This document shows positions 37,952 through 46,383 of a stretch of 64,000 nt of DNA, in pieces. The position numbers and the translations under genes are program-made. Under the pieces are notes generated by a model that saw only the letters and a program-made list of their open reading frames with translations, made no database searches and was not told where the DNA came from. Position 1 is the first letter of the stretch, and each line of letters opens with the position of its first letter. Origin of the DNA: Rhodopirellula sp. GTDB taxonomy: Bacteria; Planctomycetota; Planctomycetia; Pirellulales; Pirellulaceae. The stretch spans positions 32,544-96,543 of the forward strand of contig NZVD01000071.1 in the NCBI GenBank assembly GCA_002701385.1, in the 5' to 3' direction.

Positions 37952-38785
37952 ATGAGCTTTACCAGAGAAACAACGTTGGCTCGACTGCGGGAGCGTCAAC
38001 AAGCGGGTGTCCCTATCATTGGAGGGGGTGCCGGTACAGGCATCAGTGCTAAGTTTGAAGAAGCGGGCGGGATCGATCTAATAATCATCTATAATTCGGG
38101 TCGTTTTCGTATGGCCGGTCGTGGGTCGCTGGCGGGATTAATGCCTTATGGTGATGCCAATCAGATCGTCATGGAAATGGCCGGGGAAGTGTTAACCGTT
38201 GTCCGTGATACTCCGGTATTGGCCGGTGTGTGTGCCTCGGATCCATTCCGGCAAATGGATAAATTTCTCGATCAGGTGAAAGCGGAAGGATTTGCTGGGA
38301 TTCAAAACTTTCCTACGGTAGGACTTATCGATGGAAGTTTTCGAGCGAATTTAGAAGAGACCGGAATGGGTTATGACCGAGAAGTTGAGTTGGTAAAACT
38401 TGCTCGTGAAAAAGATCTGTTGACCACTCCCTATGCGTTTACCCCGGAAGAAGCTGAACGGATGACGGAGGTTGGAGCTGATGTGATTGTCGCTCATATG
38501 GGACTGACTACCAAAGGATCAATCGGAGCAGAAACAGCGTTGTCGCTTGAGCAAAGTGTTCAACGTGTTCAGGCTATTGCAGATGCTGCCCGTCGGGTTC
38601 GGGAAGATGTTATTGTTTTATGTCATGGTGGGCCGATTGCAATGCCCGAAGACGCTCAATTCGTACTGTCCCGAACCACCAATGTCCATGGATTTTACGG
38701 AGCGAGTTCCATGGAACGCTTGCCAGTGGAAACGGCTCTGACTGAACAGGTGAGGGCCTTCAAGCAAATCCGTTTTGAAGATTAA
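37952..38785 (+). CDS. Phosphoenolpyruvate hydrolase-like TIM-barrel protein
   Basis: 277 residues of the PEP-mutase/PEP-hydrolase-like superfamily. Visible motifs are [20 protein letters not shown] (~21-40), [25 protein letters not shown] (~47-71), GVCASDPF (~90-97), [16 protein letters not shown] (~111-126) and [16 protein letters not shown] (~222-237). It starts two bases after the Tm-1-like gene. The pair corresponds to the two halves of the eukaryotic Tm-1 protein. The substrate is unknown; hydrolysis of phosphoenolpyruvate is only the family's namesake activity. Confidence 0.88.
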   Translation: MSFTRETTLARLRERQQAGVPIIGGGAGTGISAKFEEAGGIDLIIIYNSGRFRMAGRGSLAGLMPYGDANQIVMEMAGEVLTVVRDTPVLAGVCASDPFRQMDKFLDQVKAEGFAGIQNFPTVGLIDGSFRANLEETGMGYDREVELVKLAREKDLLTTPYAFTPEEAERMTEVGADVIVAHMGLTTKGSIGAETALSLEQSVQRVQAIADAARRVREDVIVLCHGGPIAMPEDAQFVLSRTTNVHGFYGASSMERLPVETALTEQVRAFKQIRFED

Positions 38786-38878
38786 TGAAGTCCGAGGAAG
38801 TCTGCTGACATTCATTACTGATTAAGAGATTGCTCAAGAGAATGGCAAATAGTAAAGGAAAATGAATTATTGGTTGTG

Positions 38879-39382
38879 TCATTCCGTACCTAGTGGGAAA
38901 TCTAATACGTAGTCATCAAATTCGGCAACCGGTATTCGTTCAGTGATACGCATGCCAATTTTCTTTGCCAATGCCAGAGACGCTTCATTTTTGACATGAA
39001 TTTTTGCAAACAAGCGACGCGGCTCCAAGGTCTCTAAGGCTTGCCGAATGATATAACTGGCAGCTTCAAACCCTAGCCCCTGCCGCCAGAAATCGGAATG
39101 AAGTCGCCAGCCTATTTCCAGCTGGTGGGGGTCATGCTTAAGTGGTCGTAATCCACAAAACCCAATCAGTTGACTATCACTTTTCAATTCCAATGCCCAC
39201 CGACAATGACCTAGTTGTTCGAACTGTTGTTGTTCATGACCTATGAATTCGGCAACTCGTTTGGTATTCCATGGCCCATCGATGAATTGCATGACTTCGG
39301 GGAGACTGCAGATGGCATGAAATGCCTGCAGATCGGTCATATTCCAGGGGCGAAATCGTAAACGACTGGTAGTCATGTCCAT
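38879..39382 (-). CDS. GNAT-family acetyltransferase (RimJ/RimL type)
   Basis: 167 residues. It begins TSRLRFRPWNMTDL, a typical RimJ/L opening. The acetyl-CoA loop region is GWRLHSDFWRQGLGFEAASYII (~91-112), and ALAKKIGMRI (~141-150) is the usual C-terminal motif of these enzymes. It should acetylate an amine of a small molecule, peptide or protein N-terminus; the acceptor is not predictable. It lies 44 bases downstream of a tiny secreted-protein gene on the same strand. Confidence 0.87.
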   Translation of the reverse strand: MDMTTSRLRFRPWNMTDLQAFHAICSLPEVMQFIDGPWNTKRVAEFIGHEQQQFEQLGHCRWALELKSDSQLIGFCGLRPLKHDPHQLEIGWRLHSDFWRQGLGFEAASYIIRQALETLEPRRLFAKIHVKNEASLALAKKIGMRITERIPVAEFDDYVLDFPLGTE

Positions 39383-39426
39383 GGAAATGAATACCTTTCC
39401 AACTCAATAAACGATTGTATGGAGAC

Positions 39427-39549
39427 TCACACATCGACGTTGTCAGTGACACTTTCGATGATCGCCTTGCTCTTTGGATTCAACTCAGTTTGTTGTGCAC
39501 TAATGGCAGTGGTTAGAAAGAGAAAAATTAAAACGGTCATAATTCGCAT
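39427..39549 (-). CDS. Small secreted protein of 40 residues
   Basis: A 41-codon gene. AGGAGA lies seven bases before ATG 39549, one of the best ribosome sites in the window. The product starts MRIMTVLIFLFLTTAISA, a complete signal peptide with likely cleavage after ISA, followed by a mature part of only 22 residues rich in polar and acidic residues (QQTELNPKSK... ending TDNVDV). No homologue is recognised. The pairing of a strong ribosome site and a well-formed signal peptide makes chance unlikely. It could be the remnant of a longer secreted protein. Confidence 0.65.
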   Translation of the reverse strand: MRIMTVLIFLFLTTAISAQQTELNPKSKAIIESVTDNVDV

Positions 39550-39695
39550 GATGCGTCTCCTGATATACGCCATGGGATGTCGCTTTTGATCTGGTGATGA
39601 TAGACAATGAGAATTGCCTTGTTGGCTTTGTCATTTAGCCGTAACGTTAATTATCTCTTTTCAAAATACTAATCGCAAATCAGTAGGATGACATC

Positions 39696-40991
39696 ATGAG
39701 TGTTTATCATTTTGGTGCCGTAGGTGATGGTGTAGCAGATGACACCGATGCTTTACAGCATGCTTTAGATGCCGGGGACGGCGTCCTGGATCTTGAGAAG
39801 GGAACGTATCGTATTACGCGACCGGTCGTCATCAATACCGTTGAAAATGGCTACGGTGGGATTTCCGGTCGTAGTGGTGCATCACGGATTGTCATGGAAG
39901 GTGCTGGACCGGCTATTCGAGTGGTTGGGAATCACAACGGAACTGCCTCGCCATCGACCTACAAGGAATCGACCTGGCAAAATGAGCGGATGCCAATCCT
40001 CGAAGGGTTTGAAATACTTGGGCGTCATCCTCAGGCTATAGGTATTGAACTCGTCAAGACGACCAAGACAGTGATTTCGCGGGTATTGGTGCGTGAATGT
40101 CAGATCGGTATTCATCTGGTTGAACGAAATCGGGACTTTATTCTTTCAGATAGCCATCTACTCAATAATTCTCACTTTGGCCTGTTTTTCGATCGCTGTA
40201 ATCTGCATCAAATAATCGTGCACGGAAACCATATTTCATGGAATGGGAAGGCTGGGATCAAGTCGCTTGATGGGGATGTCCACAACCTTCAGATCACCGG
40301 AAATGATATCGAGTACAACAACTCCCCGGAAACGGATGAAGGTGACGGCCCCTTAGGAGCAGAGATTTGGTTTGATGCCCGTAATGGTGTTATTTCAGAA
40401 GTTACAATCGCCAGTAATACGATTCAAGCAACGATTCAACCTGGCGGGGCCAATGTAAGAATCTGGGGCAACGGTAAAGTAGATCAATATTCCAATCGTC
40501 TTATTGCGATTACCGGAAATGTGCTGGGAAGCCAGACGCGGGGTATCGATATGCGAGATGGAGGGCGAATAACGGTGACGGGTAATACGATTTATGATTC
40601 GCAAGATTTGTCCGTGTACTTTGAACGTTGCCACGGGTTTTCCATCGGCAGTAATACGTTTGTCTGGCGGAGCGATCCGAATGCGGCTCAGCGAGATGGG
40701 CTGAAATTTGTCGATTGTTCTGCAGGTGTTTTATCCGGATTACAAACGGAGCACCTATGCTATGGTTCCCAAGAACAAGGCGCAGGCATTACCCTCGAAG
40801 GTTGTCAGGATATTACGATAGGTCACTGTCAGGTGCTGGATCCTCTACATTGCGGTATCGAATTGAGAGATAGCGAACGCTGTATTGTTGACGGCTGTAC
40901 GATTCTTGATCGTAAAAATCCGCCGACTATGGTAGAGGCAATTCGAGTGGTGGGTGGAGCGGATAATCAGGTCGATCGAAACTTCACATAG
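39696..40991 (+). CDS. Right-handed beta-helix protein, pectate-lyase/GH28-like
   Basis: 431 residues beginning VYHFGAVGDGVADDTDALQHAL, the standard opening of pectate_lyase_3/GH28-type beta helices. It continues in PbH1-like coils with repeated ITGNxI/VSGNT-type turns (LQITGNDIEYNN, VTIASNTIQA, IAITGNVLGS, ITVTGNTIYDS). No catalytic aspartate cluster was identified. No signal peptide is visible, so export would need another route. AGGA lies nine bases upstream of the ATG. It is convergent with an MFS gene. It probably binds or cleaves a polysaccharide. Confidence 0.85.
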   Translation: MSVYHFGAVGDGVADDTDALQHALDAGDGVLDLEKGTYRITRPVVINTVENGYGGISGRSGASRIVMEGAGPAIRVVGNHNGTASPSTYKESTWQNERMPILEGFEILGRHPQAIGIELVKTTKTVISRVLVRECQIGIHLVERNRDFILSDSHLLNNSHFGLFFDRCNLHQIIVHGNHISWNGKAGIKSLDGDVHNLQITGNDIEYNNSPETDEGDGPLGAEIWFDARNGVISEVTIASNTIQATIQPGGANVRIWGNGKVDQYSNRLIAITGNVLGSQTRGIDMRDGGRITVTGNTIYDSQDLSVYFERCHGFSIGSNTFVWRSDPNAAQRDGLKFVDCSAGVLSGLQTEHLCYGSQEQGAGITLEGCQDITIGHCQVLDPLHCGIELRDSERCIVDGCTILDRKNPPTMVEAIRVVGGADNQVDRNFT

Positions 40992-41014
40992 TGACGCTGA
41001 ACGCTCTTCAATTT

Positions 41015-42265
41015 TTAGGTGGCGTCAGGATCCGAAGCGACTTGATACTCCGCAATGGGACGTAGTAGGTAGCTGCAAATTGCACAGACCACACATCCAG
41101 CTGAAAAGAACCAGAAGATCCCCAGCAAATTGTCCTGCCATTTGAAAAATGCTACCGCGGCATAGAAGATCAGCGTACCAGTTCCCCAGGTAACCCCCAT
41201 CGTTAAGGAACTGGCAAACCTCTGTCCTGCTGGCATGATTTGTTGGGCGTAGCTGATGAAGATTGGCATCGCTACACCTTGGAAAATCCCCGAGATTAAC
41301 GCCAGAACAAATAATTCGGCAACGGGGATCACACCAAAAAGATGGAACCATGCTTCATGACTAGCGGTTCCGATCATAGCGACGGGAACGGTGGTGAGAA
41401 GAGCCGGTAGCCAAAGGGTAAGGCGTTGGCGTTTGCTCCCAAATCCGAAGGCACAGGCTATACCACCAATCCCCAGTCCGGCCATGAAGTAACTGGCTAC
41501 CGTCCCTTTGATCGTATCGCTTTCTCCTGAAAGTATATAGGACATGACGATCGGGATGCCTAAGGCGGGCATGACTCGAAATACACCTCCCACAAACAAC
41601 AGGAACATTTGTCCTTTCGGGGCAGCGTCTGGGATGGTGTCTCGGACTGTCTTCGACGCATCCGGACTCTTCTGCTTCTCCCGCTCTTGCCGCTCTTGTT
41701 TCGCTGAGAACCAATGCAGGCTGATCCCCACAATGGTGAGAAGGGGTAAGCACCAGTAGAAATTATTGGTTAGCCCAGGTAATTGGAATTGATCCGAGAT
41801 CCAGCCTCCATAGGTTGGCCCGACAGCTTGGCCCAGATATCCAGAGAGAGCGAATAACGCCAGCCAACGGTTTCGGTTTGAGGGAGATAGATTCCCGGCG
41901 GTTGTCGCAGCTTCAGGGTGAAAAGCAGCCACTCCCATTCCACCTAACATAAGCAGGGCGGTCATGCTTACGGGTGAATGGACATACCCGATAAAGGAAA
42001 AGCAGAACAGTGAGAATAGCGGGCCTGCCCAGATTATCGCTTTAATGCGAATCCGATCCCCCAAATAGCCAAAGAACATCTGGCCGCAACTGTCTGCCAC
42101 ACGCCAAATGATATAGCCAACCAGAAACCCCCCCTCCTCGAGTCCCAGGTGTTTTTCCAGGCTGGGCAGTAAGCTCACTGTTGTGGTTGCCAATACGTCA
42201 ACGGTGAGATGGGCGACGCAGAGAACAATGAGTAGTTGAACGGCAATACGTGCGTGGCTGGCCAT
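41015..42265 (-). CDS. MFS transporter
   Basis: 416 residues with about twelve membrane helices. The loop 2-3 motif is FFGYLGDRIRIKAII (~69-83), and the N-terminal LCVAHLTVDVLATTTVSLLPSL resembles the fosmidomycin-resistance-protein (FSR-like) branch. A soluble charged insert (SAKQERQEREKQKSPDASK) separates the two halves. The start codon overlaps the stop of the HAD gene (TAATG), so translation is coupled. Substrate unknown; the coupled phosphatase suggests a sugar or phosphorylated metabolite, but this is inference. Confidence 0.86.
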   Translation of the reverse strand: MASHARIAVQLLIVLCVAHLTVDVLATTTVSLLPSLEKHLGLEEGGFLVGYIIWRVADSCGQMFFGYLGDRIRIKAIIWAGPLFSLFCFSFIGYVHSPVSMTALLMLGGMGVAAFHPEAATTAGNLSPSNRNRWLALFALSGYLGQAVGPTYGGWISDQFQLPGLTNNFYWCLPLLTIVGISLHWFSAKQERQEREKQKSPDASKTVRDTIPDAAPKGQMFLLFVGGVFRVMPALGIPIVMSYILSGESDTIKGTVASYFMAGLGIGGIACAFGFGSKRQRLTLWLPALLTTVPVAMIGTASHEAWFHLFGVIPVAELFVLALISGIFQGVAMPIFISYAQQIMPAGQRFASSLTMGVTWGTGTLIFYAAVAFFKWQDNLLGIFWFFSAGCVVCAICSYLLRPIAEYQVASDPDAT

Positions 42266-43008
42266 TAAGGTTTCTCGTCCATTAAGAAATCCATAAAGTC
42301 CAGTACACCGTCTATTTGCTCATATTCCGATACAAAGTGAGCAACCTGTTTAACTTCGTTGATGGCATTTGCCGGGCAACCGAATGTTTTGACACGTTGA
42401 GCAATGGCCAGATCACTACTGGTATCTCCAATGCCAGCAGTGCGGTCAGCAGGCACGCCGGTCATTTCCAGCAGGCGGTCAATGCCAGAGGCCTTGGTGA
42501 TCTGCGGTAGGTCACAGTTTATGTAGAACAGTGTTAAGGAAACTCGGAATTCAAATCCGTGTTGATCAAAGGATTCCTGAAGCTGTGGGGCGATCCGTTG
42601 CAGGACAACTGGATCGGGGTGGTAAAGCGTGACTGATGCAGACTTGCCCGGTTGCAGCGTTACACCTTCCTGACGATATGACTTTAGTGAAAATAATTCG
42701 GCCTCATGCACCATTTCCAATTGTTCGTCGGTAATGGACGGATCCATCAGGTATCCATTACAGGAAGGGTCATAAATCCAGACTCCGTTTTCAGCCACAC
42801 AGGGCACGGACGGGTTTTGTAGCAGGCGACAAAGTCCTTCGGCAAATGGAATAGGACGACCCGTACACAGGGTTAATTTAGGGCGATCGTTTTGTGCGAA
42901 GGCCAGACGATTGTGTTCAGCGATTTGACTGATCTTTTGTATGTCCAGTGGAGATGAGTCTTCAGGGGAAAGGCAGCCGTCAATATCGCTGATGATCAGA
43001 TCGTACAT
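42265..43008 (-). CDS. HAD-IIB phosphatase (sugar-phosphatase type)
   Basis: 247 residues. HAD motif I is IISDIDGCLSPED (~5-17) with the two catalytic aspartates DID. Motif II is LCTGRP (~47-52). The motif III lysine is probably in ITKASGIDRLLEM (~177-189), and motif IV is AGIGDTSSDLAIAQRV (~195-210). The cap is of the Cof/SPP/MPGP kind (type IIB). Such enzymes remove phosphate from sugar phosphates such as mannosyl-phosphoglycerate or sucrose phosphate; the substrate here is unknown. It overlaps the downstream MFS gene by one base. Confidence 0.85.
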   Translation of the reverse strand: MYDLIISDIDGCLSPEDSSPLDIQKISQIAEHNRLAFAQNDRPKLTLCTGRPIPFAEGLCRLLQNPSVPCVAENGVWIYDPSCNGYLMDPSITDEQLEMVHEAELFSLKSYRQEGVTLQPGKSASVTLYHPDPVVLQRIAPQLQESFDQHGFEFRVSLTLFYINCDLPQITKASGIDRLLEMTGVPADRTAGIGDTSSDLAIAQRVKTFGCPANAINEVKQVAHFVSEYEQIDGVLDFMDFLMDEKP

Positions 43009-43114
43009 TTGGTCTTTTGTGCGCAGGAAGGTGATAGGAAGAAGTAGGAATTATGTGCCATGGAGAGAAGTCTGGCAATGAACAATTTATGTTCTGCGTT
43101 GGATTGAGTCATAG

Positions 43115-43627
43115 TTATGAATTATTAGCGGCAGCCAGTACATCAGATAACTCGGTATAATCGGCTGAGTGCTTTCCGTGGTGTCGAAAGATAACTTCAC
43201 CGGCGGGATTTACCACGACCGTTCCATGCATTTGAGTGATGTCATTTAGTGGTTTCCCGATGCCGCCACGTAACAGTGCCCTCAGACCGGCAAGCCAAAT
43301 GCGAGGGCCGATGTATTGCCATGGTTTACCTTTGGGGATTTCAAAACTACGATAAGCAACTTGATCCGGGTCACACAGCACAGGATAAGTTAGTTGCAAC
43401 TTCTCTACGACAGGCCGAGTTTGTTCGGGGGTCGCCATGACAATAATGACAGGTTGGACGTTACCTGTTTCAAAATCAGATTGTTGGTTTCGCAGATGAA
43501 CCATCTGCTCACGACAAAATACTCATCCAATATGCCGCATGAAATAGAAGGCAACGGGCCTTTCTTGCCAGAGAGAATTCAGTGCAATATTTTGTCCCCG
43601 AGAATCGGGTAGTGTTAAATCGATCAT
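43115..43627 (-). CDS. Predicted selenoprotein: AhpC/TSA-like peroxiredoxin with in-frame TGA (Sec35)
   Basis: 170 residues if TGA at 43523-43525 is read as selenocysteine. The frame starts at ATG 43627 with AAGG six bases upstream, 15 bases after the SDR stop. Before the TGA it reads MIDLTLPDSRGQN...RPVAFYFMRHIG; directly after it, VFCREQMVHLRNQ. The peroxiredoxin-like (AhpC-TSA_2/PRXL2) family has F-x-R-H-x-G-C-x-F-C-R-E-Q here, so the TGA replaces the first cysteine of a CxxC redox motif, giving U-x-x-C. The frame continues to a normal family ending (FRHHGKHSADY) and TAA at 43115. A hairpin with bacterial SECIS geometry follows the TGA. The alternative is a nonsense mutation or sequencing error at Cys; a translation starting at Met42 (43504) would lack the active site. 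The gene is third in the operon tdk - SDR - this gene. Confidence 0.82.
43492..43508 (-). promoter_or_regulatory. Candidate bacterial SECIS hairpin
   Basis: GCAGATG-GTT-CATCTGC on the coding strand: a perfect seven-base stem with a three-base loop starting with G. The loop begins 21 nt after the TGA codon, inside the usual 16-37 nt window for SelB-recognised elements, and lies wholly in the coding frame. E. coli fdhF has a similar short stem with a GGU-containing loop. Confidence 0.7.
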
Positions 43628-43641
43628 AGTGAACCTTAATT

Positions 43642-44421
43642 TTATGGATCAGGTTGTTGCCAGATACTCATACCACCATCGACCATCAGCATGTGTCCAC
43701 ATAAGTGTTTGGCTGCATCACTAACGAGAAATACAGCAGAATCACCACATACGTCAGGACCGGGGACTTCCCCATTGGGTGTATGTATTTCCATCCATTG
43801 CATGAACTTTGGATCGTCGAGCGCGGGGGCAGTGAGCGGTGTGTAAAATAATCCCGGTGCCAGGCCGTTGACCCGAATTCCATGAGGAGCCAGCGAGACG
43901 GCGACCGATTTAACCATCATTTCAATTGCGCCTTTAGAGGTGTCATAGGCTGTATGAACATCTTCAGCGAGTCTTCCGTTGATGGAACCGATCATGACGA
44001 CGCGTCCTGCGACTTCTTCGGTGACCCAATGCTTGGCAAAGTGTTGTGTCAGAAAGTAGTAAGAGAAGACGTTTAGCTTCATAGTTTTTTGAAAACGTTC
44101 GACATCCATCTCCAGATAAGGAAGATCGATATAAGTTCCAGCGTTATTCACCAGCGTGTCGATGGCAGGGTTGGCATCCAAAGCGCATTGGAAGACTTCT
44201 AAGGTCGGGTCGTCCGAATCGTTTGCCAGGTCACCGATAATTAACTCAGCTTGTACTCCGGTTGCTAAGCAGGACTGCAGAGTATGTTGAGCTGAAGCAT
44301 CGTCTTTGAGACCATGGATTACGACATTGGCTCCGGCCTGTGCCATGGCAATAACAATGGCCTGCCCAACACCTTGTGTGGAACCTGTGACCAGGACATT
44401 ACGGCCCGCTAGACTATTCAT
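43642..44421 (-). CDS. SDR-family oxidoreductase (classical)
   Basis: Short-chain dehydrogenase with NAD(P) motif [15 protein letters not shown] (~9-23), [16 protein letters not shown] (~90-105), catalytic Ser in [12 protein letters not shown] (~145-156), [12 protein letters not shown] with Tyr and Lys (~160-171), and the C-terminal PLTAPALDD / [14 protein letters not shown] (~240-255). It resembles glucose-1-dehydrogenase/FabG-like members; the substrate is unknown. ATG 44421 is preferred to TTG 44424: GGAGG lies seven bases upstream, inside the end of tdk. Followed after 14 bases by the selenoprotein gene. Confidence 0.9.
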   Translation of the reverse strand: MNSLAGRNVLVTGSTQGVGQAIVIAMAQAGANVVIHGLKDDASAQHTLQSCLATGVQAELIIGDLANDSDDPTLEVFQCALDANPAIDTLVNNAGTYIDLPYLEMDVERFQKTMKLNVFSYYFLTQHFAKHWVTEEVAGRVVMIGSINGRLAEDVHTAYDTSKGAIEMMVKSVAVSLAPHGIRVNGLAPGLFYTPLTAPALDDPKFMQWMEIHTPNGEVPGPDVCGDSAVFLVSDAAKHLCGHMLMVDGGMSIWQQPDP

Positions 44422-45040
44422 CAAATCCCTCCAGCATTAATTCATCATCTCTCTGACTGATCATACCCAGTTTGAAATGTTTTCGGCATACGGAAATGTA
44501 ATCGTCGTTGCCTCCGATTTTAATTTGAGCGCCTTGCTTAATGACGTTTCCATCCGAGTCAATTCGCAAGACCATAGTCGCTTTCCGGCCGCAGTGGCAG
44601 ATTGTCTTAATCTCAGTCAGATCATCAGCCCAGGCAAGCAGTTGTTCACTGCCGGTAAAGAGCTTTCCTTGAAAATCCGTACGTAAGCCGTAACAGAGTA
44701 CGGGGATATCCAACTCGTCAGCCACATCTGAGAGTTGTTTGACTTGAGAATGTTCGAGAAACTGAGCTTCATCCACGAAGATGGCATCAACGGTCTGTGA
44801 CTGACAAACGGAGTTCACTAAGACGAACAGGTTATCTGTTGCATGAAAGCATGTTGCCGGTGCACTTAAACCGATTCGCGACGACACAGAATTTGCTCCG
44901 TCTCGGTCATCAATAGCAGGGACGAGCACCAAGGACTGCATACCGCGTTCGCAGTAGTTGTAGCTAGCCTGCAATAACATGGTCGATTTGCCGGCATTCA
45001 TCGTCGAATAATAGAAATACAATTTCGCCATAAACGACAT
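44414..45040 (-). CDS. tdk: Thymidine kinase
   Basis: Phosphorylates thymidine for salvage into dTMP. The P-loop is [15 protein letters not shown] (~9-23), the Walker B/lid region [11 protein letters not shown] (~86-96), [15 protein letters not shown] (~111-125), and the zinc site [13 protein letters not shown] (~143-155) with a further Cys near VCRKHF. Length 208 is normal for type II TK. ATG 45031 is an alternative start nine bases in; neither has a clear ribosome site. The 3' end overlaps the SDR start by eight bases, so the genes are coupled. Confidence 0.94.
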   Translation of the reverse strand: MSFMAKLYFYYSTMNAGKSTMLLQASYNYCERGMQSLVLVPAIDDRDGANSVSSRIGLSAPATCFHATDNLFVLVNSVCQSQTVDAIFVDEAQFLEHSQVKQLSDVADELDIPVLCYGLRTDFQGKLFTGSEQLLAWADDLTEIKTICHCGRKATMVLRIDSDGNVIKQGAQIKIGGNDDYISVCRKHFKLGMISQRDDELMLEGFDE

Positions 45041-45069
45041 TGTACGTTAGATAGGCCCTCTTATAAGAC

Positions 45070-46296
45070 CTAACGAATCCCGTTTTGCTTGAAGTAGATT
45101 CCAGAAATGATCGCGACGGTGGCGGCTACCGTTAAGAACATGGCATTGTAGCCCTGCCAAACCACTAGTTGTGCCATAACAGGCATCCCAAAGACTACGC
45201 CGCAATCAAACGCCATTAAGGCCAGAGCAGATCCCGTACCACGATGTTCTTTTGGGAATGTTTGCAACGATAAGGCGGTCATGCAATGGTAGGTTAGCCC
45301 ATGGCCCGTACCGCATAACAAGGCGGGGAACAGCAGCATCCACATTCTGTCGGCAGAAACCATGCAATATCCGCAGTATCCGAGCACCATGGCAGAGAGG
45401 CCGACGCAGAGAATCTTTCGACGACCAATTCGATCCGGTGCATTTTTTAAAGCGATCCGAATAGTCATTCCCCAACCTGCATAGACCAGATAAAAAACTG
45501 TAATAAAACCAAGCTCGCCAATCATCGTGCCACTCAAGTTGTTATCCAGCACAAATTTCTTAAGTAAGTGCAGAGGCACTGTCATGCTGAGCCCAAATGC
45601 GATATTGATAAAGACAATACTGCCAGGCCAGTACTTTTTACAGGTTTTCACGAATTGAATTAGTGAAAGTGATCCTGCCTTGACGTTGCCTGGCGGCGAC
45701 GGCATAAAAAACAACAGCGACATCGAGGCGATGACACAGATCGATCCCATCCAAAAGTAACGTTCGAATTCGAGTGCACCTGGCTGCGGCCCGAGGACCA
45801 TATCCCCGATCATCGGCCCGATTAGAAATCCGATAAAACCACCAACCCCAAGAATCCCAATGGCTTCCGTTCTACGTTCTTCCGGGGTTGTGAGTGTGAT
45901 ATAGGTTATTGAACTCAAGAAAATACAGGCGACTCCCAGAAACATGATGCCTCGTAAGGCATAGATCAACCAGTTGACGTCCTCCAACAGGAGGTTGCCC
46001 ATGAAGCCACCGATAAAAAGTAAGTACCCGGCTATCCAAATGGTGCGAGCTCCGAGTCGGTTGACCAGTTGTCCTAGCCAGGGCCGAGAGATAAACCCTA
46101 GGATGGCTCCAAACGACGTGATATATCCCAGTTCCAGTAACGCACCTTGTTCGTCACCCTGATAGAGGTATTGCACCCACTCGGCATAATGCACCAAGGC
46201 GGCATTGGCGGGAACAAATAAGACCTGACTAAAGAAGGCCAGTATGAACGAGCGGTCATACAGTTTCTGGTTAGTGGCCGTTAACGCTGAGGACAA
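45070..46296 (-). CDS. MFS transporter
   Basis: 408 residues, about twelve membrane helices. The N-terminal half has SRPWLGQLVNRLGARTIWIAGYLLF as its loop 2-3 motif; the second half repeats the topology (GWGMTIRIALKNAPDRIGRRKILCVGL). The final helix ends close to the C-terminus. Substrate unknown. The reading frame starts with TTG at 46296 and no nearby ATG exists; the ribosome site is unclear, so the start is uncertain. Transcribed toward tdk with a 29-base gap. Confidence 0.85.
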   Translation of the reverse strand: MSSALTATNQKLYDRSFILAFFSQVLFVPANAALVHYAEWVQYLYQGDEQGALLELGYITSFGAILGFISRPWLGQLVNRLGARTIWIAGYLLFIGGFMGNLLLEDVNWLIYALRGIMFLGVACIFLSSITYITLTTPEERRTEAIGILGVGGFIGFLIGPMIGDMVLGPQPGALEFERYFWMGSICVIASMSLLFFMPSPPGNVKAGSLSLIQFVKTCKKYWPGSIVFINIAFGLSMTVPLHLLKKFVLDNNLSGTMIGELGFITVFYLVYAGWGMTIRIALKNAPDRIGRRKILCVGLSAMVLGYCGYCMVSADRMWMLLFPALLCGTGHGLTYHCMTALSLQTFPKEHRGTGSALALMAFDCGVVFGMPVMAQLVVWQGYNAMFLTVAATVAIISGIYFKQNGIR

Positions 46297-46383
46297 AAGG
46301 AAGGATCCGGAGGGAGGGGTGTAGGTGGGGCTGGGTAATCAGGAGATTATGAGTGACGAGCGATTTTATGACAATGAGAAATT

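Noticed and set aside
43115..43504. A 129-residue peroxiredoxin-like protein starting at Met42 as the complete gene
   Set aside because: It lacks the first part of the thioredoxin fold and the catalytic position, has no ribosome site, and the sequence upstream in the same frame is clearly homologous up to the TGA.
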